64,000 nucleotides of DNA, taken from positions 124,001 through 188,000 of the forward strand of contig NZ_JAGMUJ010000130.1 in assembly GCF_019049255.1 (NCBI RefSeq). Direction: 5' to 3'. A model generated the notes under the pieces. That model was not told the origin of the DNA. It ran no database searches and saw only the letters and a program-made list of their open reading frames with translations. This DNA is from Streptomyces sp. AC558_RSS880 (GTDB taxonomy: Bacteria; Actinomycetota; Actinomycetes; Streptomycetales; Streptomycetaceae). Positions 33,897 to 42,224 of this stretch are shown here, piece after piece. The stretch's first letter is position 1, and every line of letters starts with the position of its first letter. The position numbers and the translations under genes were made by a program.

Positions 33897-34532
33897 GTGG
33901 CACAGGACGACGGCGCCGAGCGCGAGGTACGCCGCCGCATGGCGGCCCACGAGCTGTACACCGACTCGGCGCCCGGTCTGGAACGCCTCGAGGAGGAGCG
34001 GCTGCGCGGCAAGGAGCTCGCCGCCGCGTACAACGGCACCGGACCGCGCGACGAGGAGGCCCGCCGCTCCCTGCTGGGCGAACTGCTCGGCTCGGTGGGC
34101 CGGGGCGTGTGGATCGAGCCCCCGCTGTACGTCGCCTACGGCCGGCATGTGCACCTCGGCGACGACGTGTACGTCAACTTCGGCCTCACCCTGGTCGACG
34201 ACGTGGAGGTCTTCGTCGGCGACCGCGTGATGTTCGCGCCCCATGTGACGGTCAGCACCACCGGTCATCCCGTCCACCCGGAACTGCGCCGGGACGGCAG
34301 CCAGTTCTCGGCGCCGGTGCGCATCGAGGACGACGTGTGGGTCGGGGCCGGCGCGGTGATCCTGCCCGGGGTGACCGTCGGGCGGGGCTCGGTCGTCGGC
34401 GCGGGCAGTGTGGTGACCGCCGATGTGCCGCCGATGACCGTCGTCGCCGGTACCCCGGCCCGTGTGCTGCGGCCGATCACCGACGCGGACCGGGAATGGC
34501 GCTACCGGCCGCCCGGGACCGCGCGGAGCTGA
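33897..34532 (+). CDS. LacA/Maa-like sugar O-acetyltransferase (left-handed beta-helix)
   Basis: A 211-residue protein. Start GTG 33897 was chosen because TTGGAGA precedes it; upstream sequence in this frame is not protein-like. The N-terminal Mac domain (MAAHELYTDSAPGLERLEEERLRGKEL) is followed by hexapeptide repeats (YGRHVHLGDDVYVNFGL ... VWVGAGAVILPGVTVGRGSVVGAGSVVT). The catalytic His is in VSTTGHPVHPELR. It acetylates galactosides or maltosides using acetyl-CoA. Lying behind a beta-galactosidase gene, it mirrors lacA of the E. coli lac operon. Confidence 0.88.
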   Translation: MAQDDGAEREVRRRMAAHELYTDSAPGLERLEEERLRGKELAAAYNGTGPRDEEARRSLLGELLGSVGRGVWIEPPLYVAYGRHVHLGDDVYVNFGLTLVDDVEVFVGDRVMFAPHVTVSTTGHPVHPELRRDGSQFSAPVRIEDDVWVGAGAVILPGVTVGRGSVVGAGSVVTADVPPMTVVAGTPARVLRPITDADREWRYRPPGTARS

Positions 34533-34556
34533 GCGCGCGTCCCCGCGCCGCTCAGC
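34528..34556. terminator. Inverted repeat spanning both convergent stop codons
   Basis: GCTGAGCG (34528-34535) pairs with CGCTCAGC (34549-34556), and the 13-nt loop between them is GC-rich. It overlaps the stop codons of the acetyltransferase and the vWA gene. Confidence 0.4.
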
Positions 34557-35817
34557 GGGCACCGGGCCCCGCGCCGACGGTCACCGTGCGGGCCCAGTCG
34601 GGCGGGGTGTCCGGTACGTAGTCGGGGTCGTCCTCGTCCCACGAGGCGTGTTCCCGGGGGAACAGGCCCACCACCGTCCGGCACGGGGGCCGGGTGTCCG
34701 GCCAGGGTGTCTGTCCGTCGGTGAGGACGACGACGACATCCGGCCGGGGCCGGGACGCGAGGGCCTGGGCGAAGCCGGCCCGCAGATCCGTGCCGCCACC
34801 GCCCGTCAGCGGTATCCCCTCGGCACGGCACAGCCGCCGCACCCGGCCGGCCGCCGCGTCGCAGGACACCACGGACACCATGTCGCGGCGGCCGCCCACG
34901 GCACGGGAGATCGCGGCGACCTCCAGCAGCGCGCTGCCGAGTTCGGCGTCGCTGACCGAGCCCGAGGTGTCGACGACGACCGACACCCGGGGCGGCGTAC
35001 GCCGCAGACCCGGCAGGACGGCACCGGGTACCCCGGCCGACCGCCGGGCGGGCCGGCCGTAGCTGTAGTCGTCCCCCGCGCCCGATCCGGAGACCGCCGA
35101 GCGGAGTGCCGCGCCCAGCAGCTCCCGCCAGGGCTGCGGCGGATGGAACGCCTCCTCCGCCCACCGCCGCCACCCCTTCGGCGCGTTGCCCGGCCGGGCG
35201 GTGATGCCCTGCGCGACGCGGAAGCGGACCGCGTCGCGTTCCTGCTCGCTGAGCCCGTGCGCGCCGTCCGGGCCCAGGTCCCACTCCCGCTGGAGTCCGT
35301 CGGCGCCGCTGCCGCAGTCCAGCCAGACCATGCCCTGGGTGTACGGGCCCAGCCGGAACTGGCCCAGGTAGTCCTCCATCAGCTCCCCGGAGTGCAGCCC
35401 CAGGGTCGCCGGCAGCACCACGTCCTCGGGGCGCGCCAGTCCGTCGCCGTAGATGTCGTCGTTGATCTCGCAGTCGGCGGCGATGTTCATCCGCAGCCGC
35501 TCCCCCGGGCCGTGCAGTCCGCGTTCGCGGGCGAACCGGTCGCTGCGTCCGTGGTGGTCGCGCAGCAGGTGCGACACCTCGTGCACCCAGACGCCGGCCA
35601 GTTCCTCCACCGGTGTGGCGTCCACGAACGCCGGCGAGACGTAGCAGCGCCAGTGCCGGTCGACGGCCATCGTCGGAACCCGCCGGGACTCGACGGGGTG
35701 CAGGGCGAACAGTGCCGTGGCGAGGTAGGGCCGGGCGCGGGCGGCCTGCAGCCGGGCGGTGAGCAGCTTGTCGAGGTCGAGCGCGGGGGCCGGTGTCCGC
35801 GGCGGGTGCGTGGTCAT
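34552..35817 (-). CDS. vWA / DUF2201-type putative metallopeptidase domain protein
   Basis: A 421-residue protein. The N-terminal part has a zinc-peptidase-like HEVSH motif (H79, E80, H83) in ELAGVWVHEVSHLLRDHHG, followed by NIAADCEINDDI as in the DUF2201 putative metallopeptidase family. The C-terminal von Willebrand A-like domain has a MIDAS motif VVDTSGSVSD and the later TGGGGTDLRAGF and VVVLTDGQTPW. Its start codon overlaps the stop of the MoxR ATPase gene (ATGA), so the two are translationally coupled. MoxR/vWA pairs act as chaperone-type remodelling machines; the target here is unknown. Confidence 0.88.
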   Translation of the reverse strand: MTTHPPRTPAPALDLDKLLTARLQAARARPYLATALFALHPVESRRVPTMAVDRHWRCYVSPAFVDATPVEELAGVWVHEVSHLLRDHHGRSDRFARERGLHGPGERLRMNIAADCEINDDIYGDGLARPEDVVLPATLGLHSGELMEDYLGQFRLGPYTQGMVWLDCGSGADGLQREWDLGPDGAHGLSEQERDAVRFRVAQGITARPGNAPKGWRRWAEEAFHPPQPWRELLGAALRSAVSGSGAGDDYSYGRPARRSAGVPGAVLPGLRRTPPRVSVVVDTSGSVSDAELGSALLEVAAISRAVGGRRDMVSVVSCDAAAGRVRRLCRAEGIPLTGGGGTDLRAGFAQALASRPRPDVVVVLTDGQTPWPDTRPPCRTVVGLFPREHASWDEDDPDYVPDTPPDWARTVTVGAGPGAR

Positions 35818-37046
35818 CGGCCCGCCTCCGCCCCGGCCGTGACACGGGCCGCGGCCCGGTCCGCCCGCCGGGACAGGGACACGGCCGACGTGAGCCGTTC
35901 GATCGTCGCCGGTACGTCCCAGTCCTCGCGGCGCAGCGTGGCGAGGGTGGTCGCGGGGACGACGACCAGGTCGGGCGCCCCGGTGTCGACCGCGCGGGCG
36001 AGCAGCTCCCAGGCGGCGTCCCAGCGGGACTTCTCCGGGCGTGCGCGCACGGCGGCCACCACCGCGTCGAGCACGGCCTGGCGCAGATCGCCCCGCTCGG
36101 GCAGGTCGGCGCCCGCCGGGTCGGCGAGCAGCACCTCGGGGTCGGGGAGGTCCAGCCGGTCCAGGCTCGCCAGCAGTTCCAGGCCGGGTCCGTCGCCGAC
36201 GGTGCCGCGGACCAGCAGGGAGAGGACGTCGCGGGAGGAGCCGGCCGCGGTCGCGAAGGCGATCAGGGTCAGGGTCATGTCCCAGCTGCGCGGGGAGGGC
36301 CAGGGGCCGCCGCGGCGTGTCTCGCTGCTGGGCAGCCGGTGCACGAGCGGGGGCCGGGCGGTGAGGAACGCGCACACCGCGCGCCGGGCGAAGCGCACCG
36401 CCTCGGGGAGCTTCCCGGGGTCGAGGCGGGGCAGGGTGGCCCGGGGCCAGGTCCCGCCGAGGCCGCGGACGACGACCTCGTGGTCGTGGACCCAGTTCAG
36501 GTGCACGAACCGGTTGGCCAGCGGCGGGCTGAGTTCCCAGCCGTCGGCGGCCGAGGCGCGCGGATTGGCGGCGGCCACGATCCGTACGCCGGGCGGCAGC
36601 CGCAGGGCGCCGATCCGCCGTTCCAGCACCAGCCGCAGCAGGGCGGCCTGGACGGCGGGCGGCGCGGTGGACAGCTCGTCGAGGAACAGCAGGCCGCGGC
36701 CGACCCGGACCAGGCGCACGGCCCAGTCCGGCGGGGCCATGGGCACGCCCTGTTCGGCGGGGTCGTCCCCGACGACGGGCAGCCCGGAGAAGTCGGACGG
36801 CTCGTGCACGCTGGCGATCACGGTGGTCAGGGGGAGGTCCAGGGAGGCGGACAGCTGGTTCAGGGCCGCGGTCTTGCCGATTCCCGGCTCGCCCCAGAGC
36901 AGGACGGGCAGGTCGGCGGCGACGGCCAGGGTCAGGGCCTCCAGCTGGACGTCGGGGCGCGGTTCGGTGGAGGTGTCGCGCAGGAGGGTGAGCAGGTCAC
37001 CGGCGACGTCGAGTCGGGAGGGCGCGGAAAGGGCGTGGGAAGACAT
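35814..37046 (-). CDS. MoxR-type AAA+ ATPase
   Basis: A 410-residue AAA+ ATPase. Walker A is GEPGIGKT (52-59) and Walker B LLFLDELSTA (D123, E124). Sensor 1 is VAAANPRASA and the arginine-finger region is LSPPLANRFVHLNW. The C-terminal 150 residues are helical. MoxR ATPases work with vWA proteins, and the coupled downstream gene encodes one. It lies 67 nt downstream of the gene for the third, unrecognized protein, in the same direction. Confidence 0.9.
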   Translation of the reverse strand: MSSHALSAPSRLDVAGDLLTLLRDTSTEPRPDVQLEALTLAVAADLPVLLWGEPGIGKTAALNQLSASLDLPLTTVIASVHEPSDFSGLPVVGDDPAEQGVPMAPPDWAVRLVRVGRGLLFLDELSTAPPAVQAALLRLVLERRIGALRLPPGVRIVAAANPRASAADGWELSPPLANRFVHLNWVHDHEVVVRGLGGTWPRATLPRLDPGKLPEAVRFARRAVCAFLTARPPLVHRLPSSETRRGGPWPSPRSWDMTLTLIAFATAAGSSRDVLSLLVRGTVGDGPGLELLASLDRLDLPDPEVLLADPAGADLPERGDLRQAVLDAVVAAVRARPEKSRWDAAWELLARAVDTGAPDLVVVPATTLATLRREDWDVPATIERLTSAVSLSRRADRAAARVTAGAEAGR

Positions 37047-37113
37047 GAATGATCACCTGTGGTGTGTGAGGTGGTGCGGGTGGGCGGCGGGGGACGCGGG
37101 TCCCCGGGAGGTG

Positions 37114-38484
37114 TCAGCCGCAGGTCGCGTGGCGCGGGTGTGCGCGGCGGTCGTCGGGACGGGGGCGGGCCGGGTACACCCACTCGGGCGCGGGTCCGCT
37201 GAGGCCCGCCCGGTACAGCCCGTACGTGATCCGCCGCCGTGCGGCCGCTTCGAGTTCGTCCCGCAGCGGGCCGCCGCGCAGGCGCGCCCCGGGGCCCAGC
37301 AGGCTCTCGACGACGGCCAGCGCACCGGCGACGTCACCGTGGTCCAGGCGCTCCCGGACGCCGGTGAGACACTCCGGACGCCGGTGCGCCCGGTCGATGG
37401 CCCGCAGGCAGGGAAGCGGGGTGCCGGTCAGCGCGACCAGCAGCTCCTCCCGCCTGATCTCGTCCGGGTCGTGGTCCAGCGGGACCAGTACGCCGTCGAC
37501 CAGGCCGATCCGGTGCCGCGCTCCCCGGCACTCCACGACCTGGGGCCGCCCTGCCGGTGCCGGTGTCCGGGGCGGACCGGCCTGCGCGTGTTCCGGTACG
37601 AGTACGGAGGCGACCAGGGGGTGCAGCCGGCCGGCCTCGATCGCACCGGTGCGGAGCAGTTCCAGGTCGGGCAGGACGTAGGTCGCCGCCTCGGGCAGCA
37701 CGGGCAGGGCGGAGGCGGAGCCGTCGGTGGGGGCCGGCCCGATCCGCACCGGGGGTGCCGCGCGGCCCTCCGGATCCTCGGCGAGGTCCAGGCGCAGCCG
37801 CTGTCCGGCCCCGACGCGCACGATGACGGAGCCGGTCGTCCGCCCCGCGTCGCGGAGCACGATCCGCGCCTCGTCGGCCCAGCGGTCGACGGCGCAGTGG
37901 TGCCCGGGCGGGAGCGGCACCGGCTGGTCCTGGTCCCCCGCCCGCGGGCCGGCGCCGGCCCGGAGCGGCAGTTCGCCGGACCTGCGCGCGTCCCACAGGT
38001 GGCGGTGCAGATCGAGGCGGAACCGCGGGCCGGGACGCGGATGCGGATGCGGGCCGGCGCCGGCACGGAGGCGGTCGCCGTCCCACAGGGCGAGGCTGAT
38101 CCGCTGGCCGCCCTCCGCCCAGGCGGGCGGGGTCCGGACCACGAGGTACACCGGGTCCTGACGGCCGTAACGGGCCAGGGCGATGGTGAGGCCGGGGCGC
38201 AGCAGTCCGTCGGGGGCGACCCTCGGCATGTGCCAGCGCAGCAGGTCGGGTGCCAAGTGCCGTAGATCTGCCCGGACTTGGTCCGTGAGCTCCCGGCCAT
38301 GGCTGCGGGCCAGGGTACGGAGGCGGAGGTCGACGTCGATGCCCGCGGCGGCACAGGCCCCCGCCCAGTCGCCGACGCGTCGGCGGGCGGTCGCGGTCTC
38401 GATCATGGAGGGCGGCACGGCGTACTCACGTACGCGCCGCCAGAAGGAAAGGCGGGGATTCCCGGTCGCGGTCCGTGGGTGCAT
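37114..38484 (-). CDS. Unrecognized protein linked to the MoxR/vWA pair
   Basis: About 456 residues. The start ATG at 38484 is preferred over a GTG two codons upstream because AAGG then lies 9 nt away. I do not recognize the family. It has no signal peptide or membrane helix. It begins with a basic helical region, contains a beta-rich Arg/Gly/Pro segment (about 115-300) and ends in a helical part with RRITYGLYRAGLSGPAPEWVYPARP. No Walker, HExxH or nuclease motif is visible. Its position upstream of MoxR and vWA suggests an adaptor or target of that machine. Confidence 0.75.
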   Translation of the reverse strand: MHPRTATGNPRLSFWRRVREYAVPPSMIETATARRRVGDWAGACAAAGIDVDLRLRTLARSHGRELTDQVRADLRHLAPDLLRWHMPRVAPDGLLRPGLTIALARYGRQDPVYLVVRTPPAWAEGGQRISLALWDGDRLRAGAGPHPHPRPGPRFRLDLHRHLWDARRSGELPLRAGAGPRAGDQDQPVPLPPGHHCAVDRWADEARIVLRDAGRTTGSVIVRVGAGQRLRLDLAEDPEGRAAPPVRIGPAPTDGSASALPVLPEAATYVLPDLELLRTGAIEAGRLHPLVASVLVPEHAQAGPPRTPAPAGRPQVVECRGARHRIGLVDGVLVPLDHDPDEIRREELLVALTGTPLPCLRAIDRAHRRPECLTGVRERLDHGDVAGALAVVESLLGPGARLRGGPLRDELEAAARRRITYGLYRAGLSGPAPEWVYPARPRPDDRRAHPRHATCG

Positions 38485-38590
38485 CAGCACTCACCTTGCG
38501 CGGACGGGACCCCCAATCCGAGAACAGAATGAGTGGTCATCGCGGCGAGCATAGCCCGCCGCGTGGCGACCTGTCAGGTGACTTCCGCCG

Positions 38591-40270
38591 TCAGCGGTGG
38601 TACGCCTCCAGCTCCGCGATCGAGGTGAAGGTCTGGGTTCCGCCGCTGCCTCCGACGATGCGTACGCCGTCACCGCTGGTGGTGTCGAAGTCGAAGACGT
38701 ACGTCTTGTTCGTGCCGGCGGCCGACGACGTCGGGTAGGAAGGGCTCACGCTCATGCCGGTGACATCGCTCCAGACTCCGTTGCGCCGCACCTGGATCCT
38801 GGGAGCGCTGCTGAACCAGCCGCCGTCGCCGAACATCCTGCCGGTGGTGTAGGCGACCCGGTTGACGTGGTACTCGCGGGGCCAGGTGTAGCCCCACCAG
38901 CTGGTGGTCTTGCGTTCGTCGTTCCAGTCGTCCTCGTTCTGGGCCTTGTCGCCGTCGTGGTGGATCGCGGTGCCGAAGTGGGTGGCCCGTTCGACGGGCA
39001 CGGTGCCGTTCTCGCGTGCGAGGTTGCGGGTGGCGTCGGCCGGGTTGTCGGGTGTGCTGGGGGTGGCGGGGGTGAGCGAGAGCTTGCGCAGCGAGTAGGT
39101 GTACGCCCAGAAGTCGCCGCCCGGGTAACCGCCGCCGCAGGGGCAGACGTTGGACTGCAGCCACATCGACTTGCCGTCGGCGCTGATGTACTTGGACGGG
39201 ATGGTGGTGGCGTAGCCGCCGTGTTTGGTGTGGGTCCAGGGGTAGCCGCCGAAGTCCTTCGGGGTGAAGTGCTTCCACGGGCCCCAGGGGGTGGGTGCCT
39301 CGTAGAACTCGAAGGTGTACTCCGTCCAGGAGGTGTAGAGGTAGCGCTTGAGCGCCTTGTTGTAGACCACGCCCCCCTGGCTGATCATGCTGAGGTCCCT
39401 GACCCGGCCGGGCGTGCCCACGTTCTGGTAGATGCGGCGGTCGTCGTGCAGCACCGGGACCCGCAGGTCGAGGCTGGAGGTCCACCGGGGTGTGCCGCGG
39501 TTGTCGCCGGCGTAGAACTGCCAGGTGGAGCGGTCCTGGATCGAGTGGGCGGGGACGCGGGCCAGGTAGAGGTCGACCGGGTCCGGGTCGGGGTCGAAGG
39601 TGTCACGCCAGTTGTGGTCCATGCCGTAGGCGTAGACGTATCCGTCGGGACTGTCGGCGTTGTCCTTGCCGTAGTCCAGGAACATCACCGTGGTGAACTT
39701 CTCGTCGGAGAACATGGGCTTGCTCTTGTCCGACGTCCATGTGGCGCCCTTATCCGTGGACTTGACGATCGTGGCGCTGGGCGCGTGGTCCAGGGTGCCG
39801 CGCTTGAGGTCCTGGACGGCGAGGTACAGGTCGCCGTCGACACAGACCATGCCGGTGGGTTTGCGGTAGTACTGCGCGGGGTCGCCCCAGATGCGGCCGA
39901 CCCCGTCGCCGGTGGCCTTCTGGGTGCCGGTCAGGTTGCCCGGCATGCCGCTGATGCGGGCGACGCCGATGTCGTGCCAGGTGTCGCCGAAGCCCACGCC
40001 GTCGCCGTACGCCGTGTAGACGTGGTCGTCGCCGGACCAGCAGGACGGCCACAGGTCGCCGTGTTCCTTGTTGTCGCCGATCGCGGGGGCGCCGACGGTG
40101 GCACCGGCGTCCACGGCGGCAGTGGAGAAGAAGGTGCTCTGCGGTGGGTTCGCGAGTGCCGCGCGGGTGGGGCGGCCGTCCGCCGGGGCGGCGGGCGCGG
40201 CCGGGGCGGTCATCGTGGTGACGGCGGCAAGCCCAGCCATCAGGGTGATCAGGACTCTGGATGTGCGCAC
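38591..40270 (-). CDS. Secreted DUF4185 (GH183-like) protein with C-terminal discoidin-like domain; putative endo-D-arabinanase
   Basis: A 559-residue precursor with a signal peptide (LITLMAGLAAVTTMTAPAAP). Residues about 45-405 form a repeat-rich beta-propeller-like domain with DDHVYTAYGDGVGFGDTWHD, CVDGDLYLAVQDL, YVYAYGMDHNWRD and APTPWGPWKHFTPKD. This matches my memory of DUF4185 (PF13810), now linked to endo-D-arabinanases (GH183). Residues about 410-558 look like an F5/8-type beta-sandwich (ATHFGTAIHHDGDKAQNEDDWNDERKT split by VNRVAYTTG ... FTSIAELEAY). It sits beside isomerase, kinase and GH172 genes suited to D-arabinose, so it would be the extracellular depolymerase of that locus. Confidence 0.75.
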   Translation of the reverse strand: MRTSRVLITLMAGLAAVTTMTAPAAPAAPADGRPTRAALANPPQSTFFSTAAVDAGATVGAPAIGDNKEHGDLWPSCWSGDDHVYTAYGDGVGFGDTWHDIGVARISGMPGNLTGTQKATGDGVGRIWGDPAQYYRKPTGMVCVDGDLYLAVQDLKRGTLDHAPSATIVKSTDKGATWTSDKSKPMFSDEKFTTVMFLDYGKDNADSPDGYVYAYGMDHNWRDTFDPDPDPVDLYLARVPAHSIQDRSTWQFYAGDNRGTPRWTSSLDLRVPVLHDDRRIYQNVGTPGRVRDLSMISQGGVVYNKALKRYLYTSWTEYTFEFYEAPTPWGPWKHFTPKDFGGYPWTHTKHGGYATTIPSKYISADGKSMWLQSNVCPCGGGYPGGDFWAYTYSLRKLSLTPATPSTPDNPADATRNLARENGTVPVERATHFGTAIHHDGDKAQNEDDWNDERKTTSWWGYTWPREYHVNRVAYTTGRMFGDGGWFSSAPRIQVRRNGVWSDVTGMSVSPSYPTSSAAGTNKTYVFDFDTTSGDGVRIVGGSGGTQTFTSIAELEAYHR

Positions 40271-40388
40271 GGGTGTACTCCTCGGCGGATTCCGGTACGT
40301 GCGGTGGTGGCCCGCCCGGGCGCCCGCACGGGGCGACGGGCAGGGGGCGGGCCACCGGAATGTGGCGGCGGCGGTGCCGCTCGGGCGG

Positions 40389-42023
40389 TTACAGCGTCAC
40401 GTCTCCGCACAGGTGCACCTCGACGCCCAGTTCGGCGAAGAGGGCGGCCTTGGCGCGCAGTGCCTTGTCGGCGGTGTCCGCGTCGGGGGCGTAGGCGACG
40501 TTGAGGTGGTTGGCGCGGTGGCGGGCCATGAACTGGTCGCGGGTGACGCCGTGCAGCACCGCGTGCATGATCGGCCACTGGTGGTTGGTGGCGTCGAGCC
40601 GGCGCTGCGTCTCCTCCGCCGGCAGCTCGACGGCGCTCGCGCGTCCGAGGTCGACGTGCAGCCTGCCGTCCATGAGGAAGACGCGCGACCAGACGACCTC
40701 GCCCGGCTTGGAGACACCGCTGAGGGTGCCGCCGCCGAGCGGGAAGAACATCGGGGGCTGGCGCATGCTGTACGACTTGTCGTAACCGCCGTGGTGGGAG
40801 GCGGGCACCGAGCCGGAGATCTCCCAGACCCAGACGAAACGGCCCTCGTACTCCTCGCCCCAGCGGATGTCGTGCAGCGTGGTGGCCGGGTCCAGGCCCA
40901 TCGCCGTCCAGATGCGGTTGGTGACGAGGGAGTCGACGGCGACGCCCTCGTCGACCTCGTTGAAGTGCGGCAGCGGCGCGCCGGCGTACAGCTCGCGGGC
41001 GCCGTCGCGGCTGAGTACGGGAGGACGCTGGACGTTGTTGAGCAGGCCCTCGGCGAGGTCGCTCGCCGGGACGGTGTCCTTCAGGCCCTGCTGGTACTGG
41101 ATGCCGACCGCGTCGAGTCCGAAGTCGTCGGAGATGCGCAGCGCGGCGATGTACATCTTGAACTGGCTGAGCAGCTGGGCGTCGGTGAGCTCGGTGGCCT
41201 CGTCGGTGCCGGTGTGGAAGGTCATGCCGGCGTCGTCGAGCCAGGTGCGGACGGCCTGGGCCTCGGCGTCGGAGACCTTGTTCATCTCGGCGACGAGGGC
41301 GCTCTGCGAGAGGCGCTCCTTGTAGATGCCCAGCGGGTTGAGGAACTCGTCGTCGATGATGGCGTTGTACATGCCCATGCAGCCCTCGTCGAAGACGCCG
41401 ATGATCGCCTTCTCCTCGCGCAGCTGCCGGGCCAGGGCCGTGCCGAGTTCGGTCTCCGCGTCCGCGGGCAGCGGCGGCAGGGGCCGGACGTGGCTGCTGT
41501 CGTGGGTGAGGGTGCCCGTCTCCAGCCAGGTGCGCAGGCCGTCCCGCGCCCAGTCGTCGGTGAAGTCGGGGCTCCACAGGACCGAGTAGTCGCGGCCCGC
41601 CTTGGTGAGGCTGCCGGCCAGGTTCAGCAGACCGACCAGGCCCGGGAACTCGCCGTTCCAGTTGGCCACGACCAGGATCGGGCCCTCGTGGCTGCGCAGG
41701 CCGGCGAGGACGTGGTGGCTGTACTGCCAGACGGCCTCGACGACGATCAGCGGGGCGTCCTTGGGGAGGTTCTTGAAGACCTCGATGCCGGCGCGCTGGC
41801 TGTCGATGAATCCGTGGCCCTTGGTCTCGTCGACCGGGTGGCCGCGGCGGACCGTCCAGCCGAGGTCCGTGACGGCCGCGGAGAGGTCGTTCTCCAGCTT
41901 CTCCTGGGTGGGCCAGCAGGTGGTGTTGGCGGCGGGGCGGAGGTCACCGCTGGCCACGGTGTAGACGGTGTGCGGCTCGGCGGCCGGCGGCCGGCGGAGC
42001 TCGGGCAGGGTGTACGCGGTCAT
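40389..42023 (-). CDS. L-fucose/D-arabinose isomerase-like protein (FucI family)
   Basis: A 544-residue protein, start ATG preceded by GGAGAC. It has FucI-family signatures: GVFDEGCMGMYNAIIDDEF (metal-site Glu/Asp region), ANWNGEFPGLVGLLNLAGSL in the N-terminal domain, and RANHLNVAYA with the C-terminal metal-site His. FucI enzymes isomerize L-fucose and the stereochemically equivalent D-arabinose to the ketoses. The linked kinase, GH172 and DUF4185 genes favour D-arabinose to D-ribulose here. No fuculose aldolase is nearby, which argues against an L-fucose pathway. Confidence 0.82.
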   Translation of the reverse strand: MTAYTLPELRRPPAAEPHTVYTVASGDLRPAANTTCWPTQEKLENDLSAAVTDLGWTVRRGHPVDETKGHGFIDSQRAGIEVFKNLPKDAPLIVVEAVWQYSHHVLAGLRSHEGPILVVANWNGEFPGLVGLLNLAGSLTKAGRDYSVLWSPDFTDDWARDGLRTWLETGTLTHDSSHVRPLPPLPADAETELGTALARQLREEKAIIGVFDEGCMGMYNAIIDDEFLNPLGIYKERLSQSALVAEMNKVSDAEAQAVRTWLDDAGMTFHTGTDEATELTDAQLLSQFKMYIAALRISDDFGLDAVGIQYQQGLKDTVPASDLAEGLLNNVQRPPVLSRDGARELYAGAPLPHFNEVDEGVAVDSLVTNRIWTAMGLDPATTLHDIRWGEEYEGRFVWVWEISGSVPASHHGGYDKSYSMRQPPMFFPLGGGTLSGVSKPGEVVWSRVFLMDGRLHVDLGRASAVELPAEETQRRLDATNHQWPIMHAVLHGVTRDQFMARHRANHLNVAYAPDADTADKALRAKAALFAELGVEVHLCGDVTL

Positions 42024-42224
42024 GCGGTCTCCGTTGGTAGTGCGTCCGGCCCGGGGTCGGGCGGAGGGTCGAGCGGTCGGTCTTCGGCGCGGGCCGCGGG
42101 GCCGGCGCGGGTGTGCCGCCCGCGGCGGTGGCGGGTGCACGGCACGTGGGTGTGGGTTCGGTGGTGGCCGGCGGCCGGCAGGTGTCTCGCGGCCGGGCGC
42201 CGGCCGGTGTCTCCCGGCCGGGTG

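Noticed and set aside
34462..38265. A 1267-codon plus-strand open frame across the MoxR/vWA region
   Set aside because: Runs through three convincing minus-strand genes with Walker, MIDAS and HExxH motifs; its own translation is Arg/Ala/Gly-rich noise.
40389..42023. L-fucose catabolism as the role of the FucI-type isomerase
   Set aside because: No fuculose aldolase, fucose mutarotase or alpha-L-fucosidase nearby; the GH172 and DUF4185 neighbours fit D-arabinose better. Kept only as an alternative.
42024..42224. Repeat-rich 201-bp gap between kinase and isomerase as a regulatory RNA
   Set aside because: Only short GGCCGG-type repeats expected from composition; no strong hairpin, operator or promoter found.
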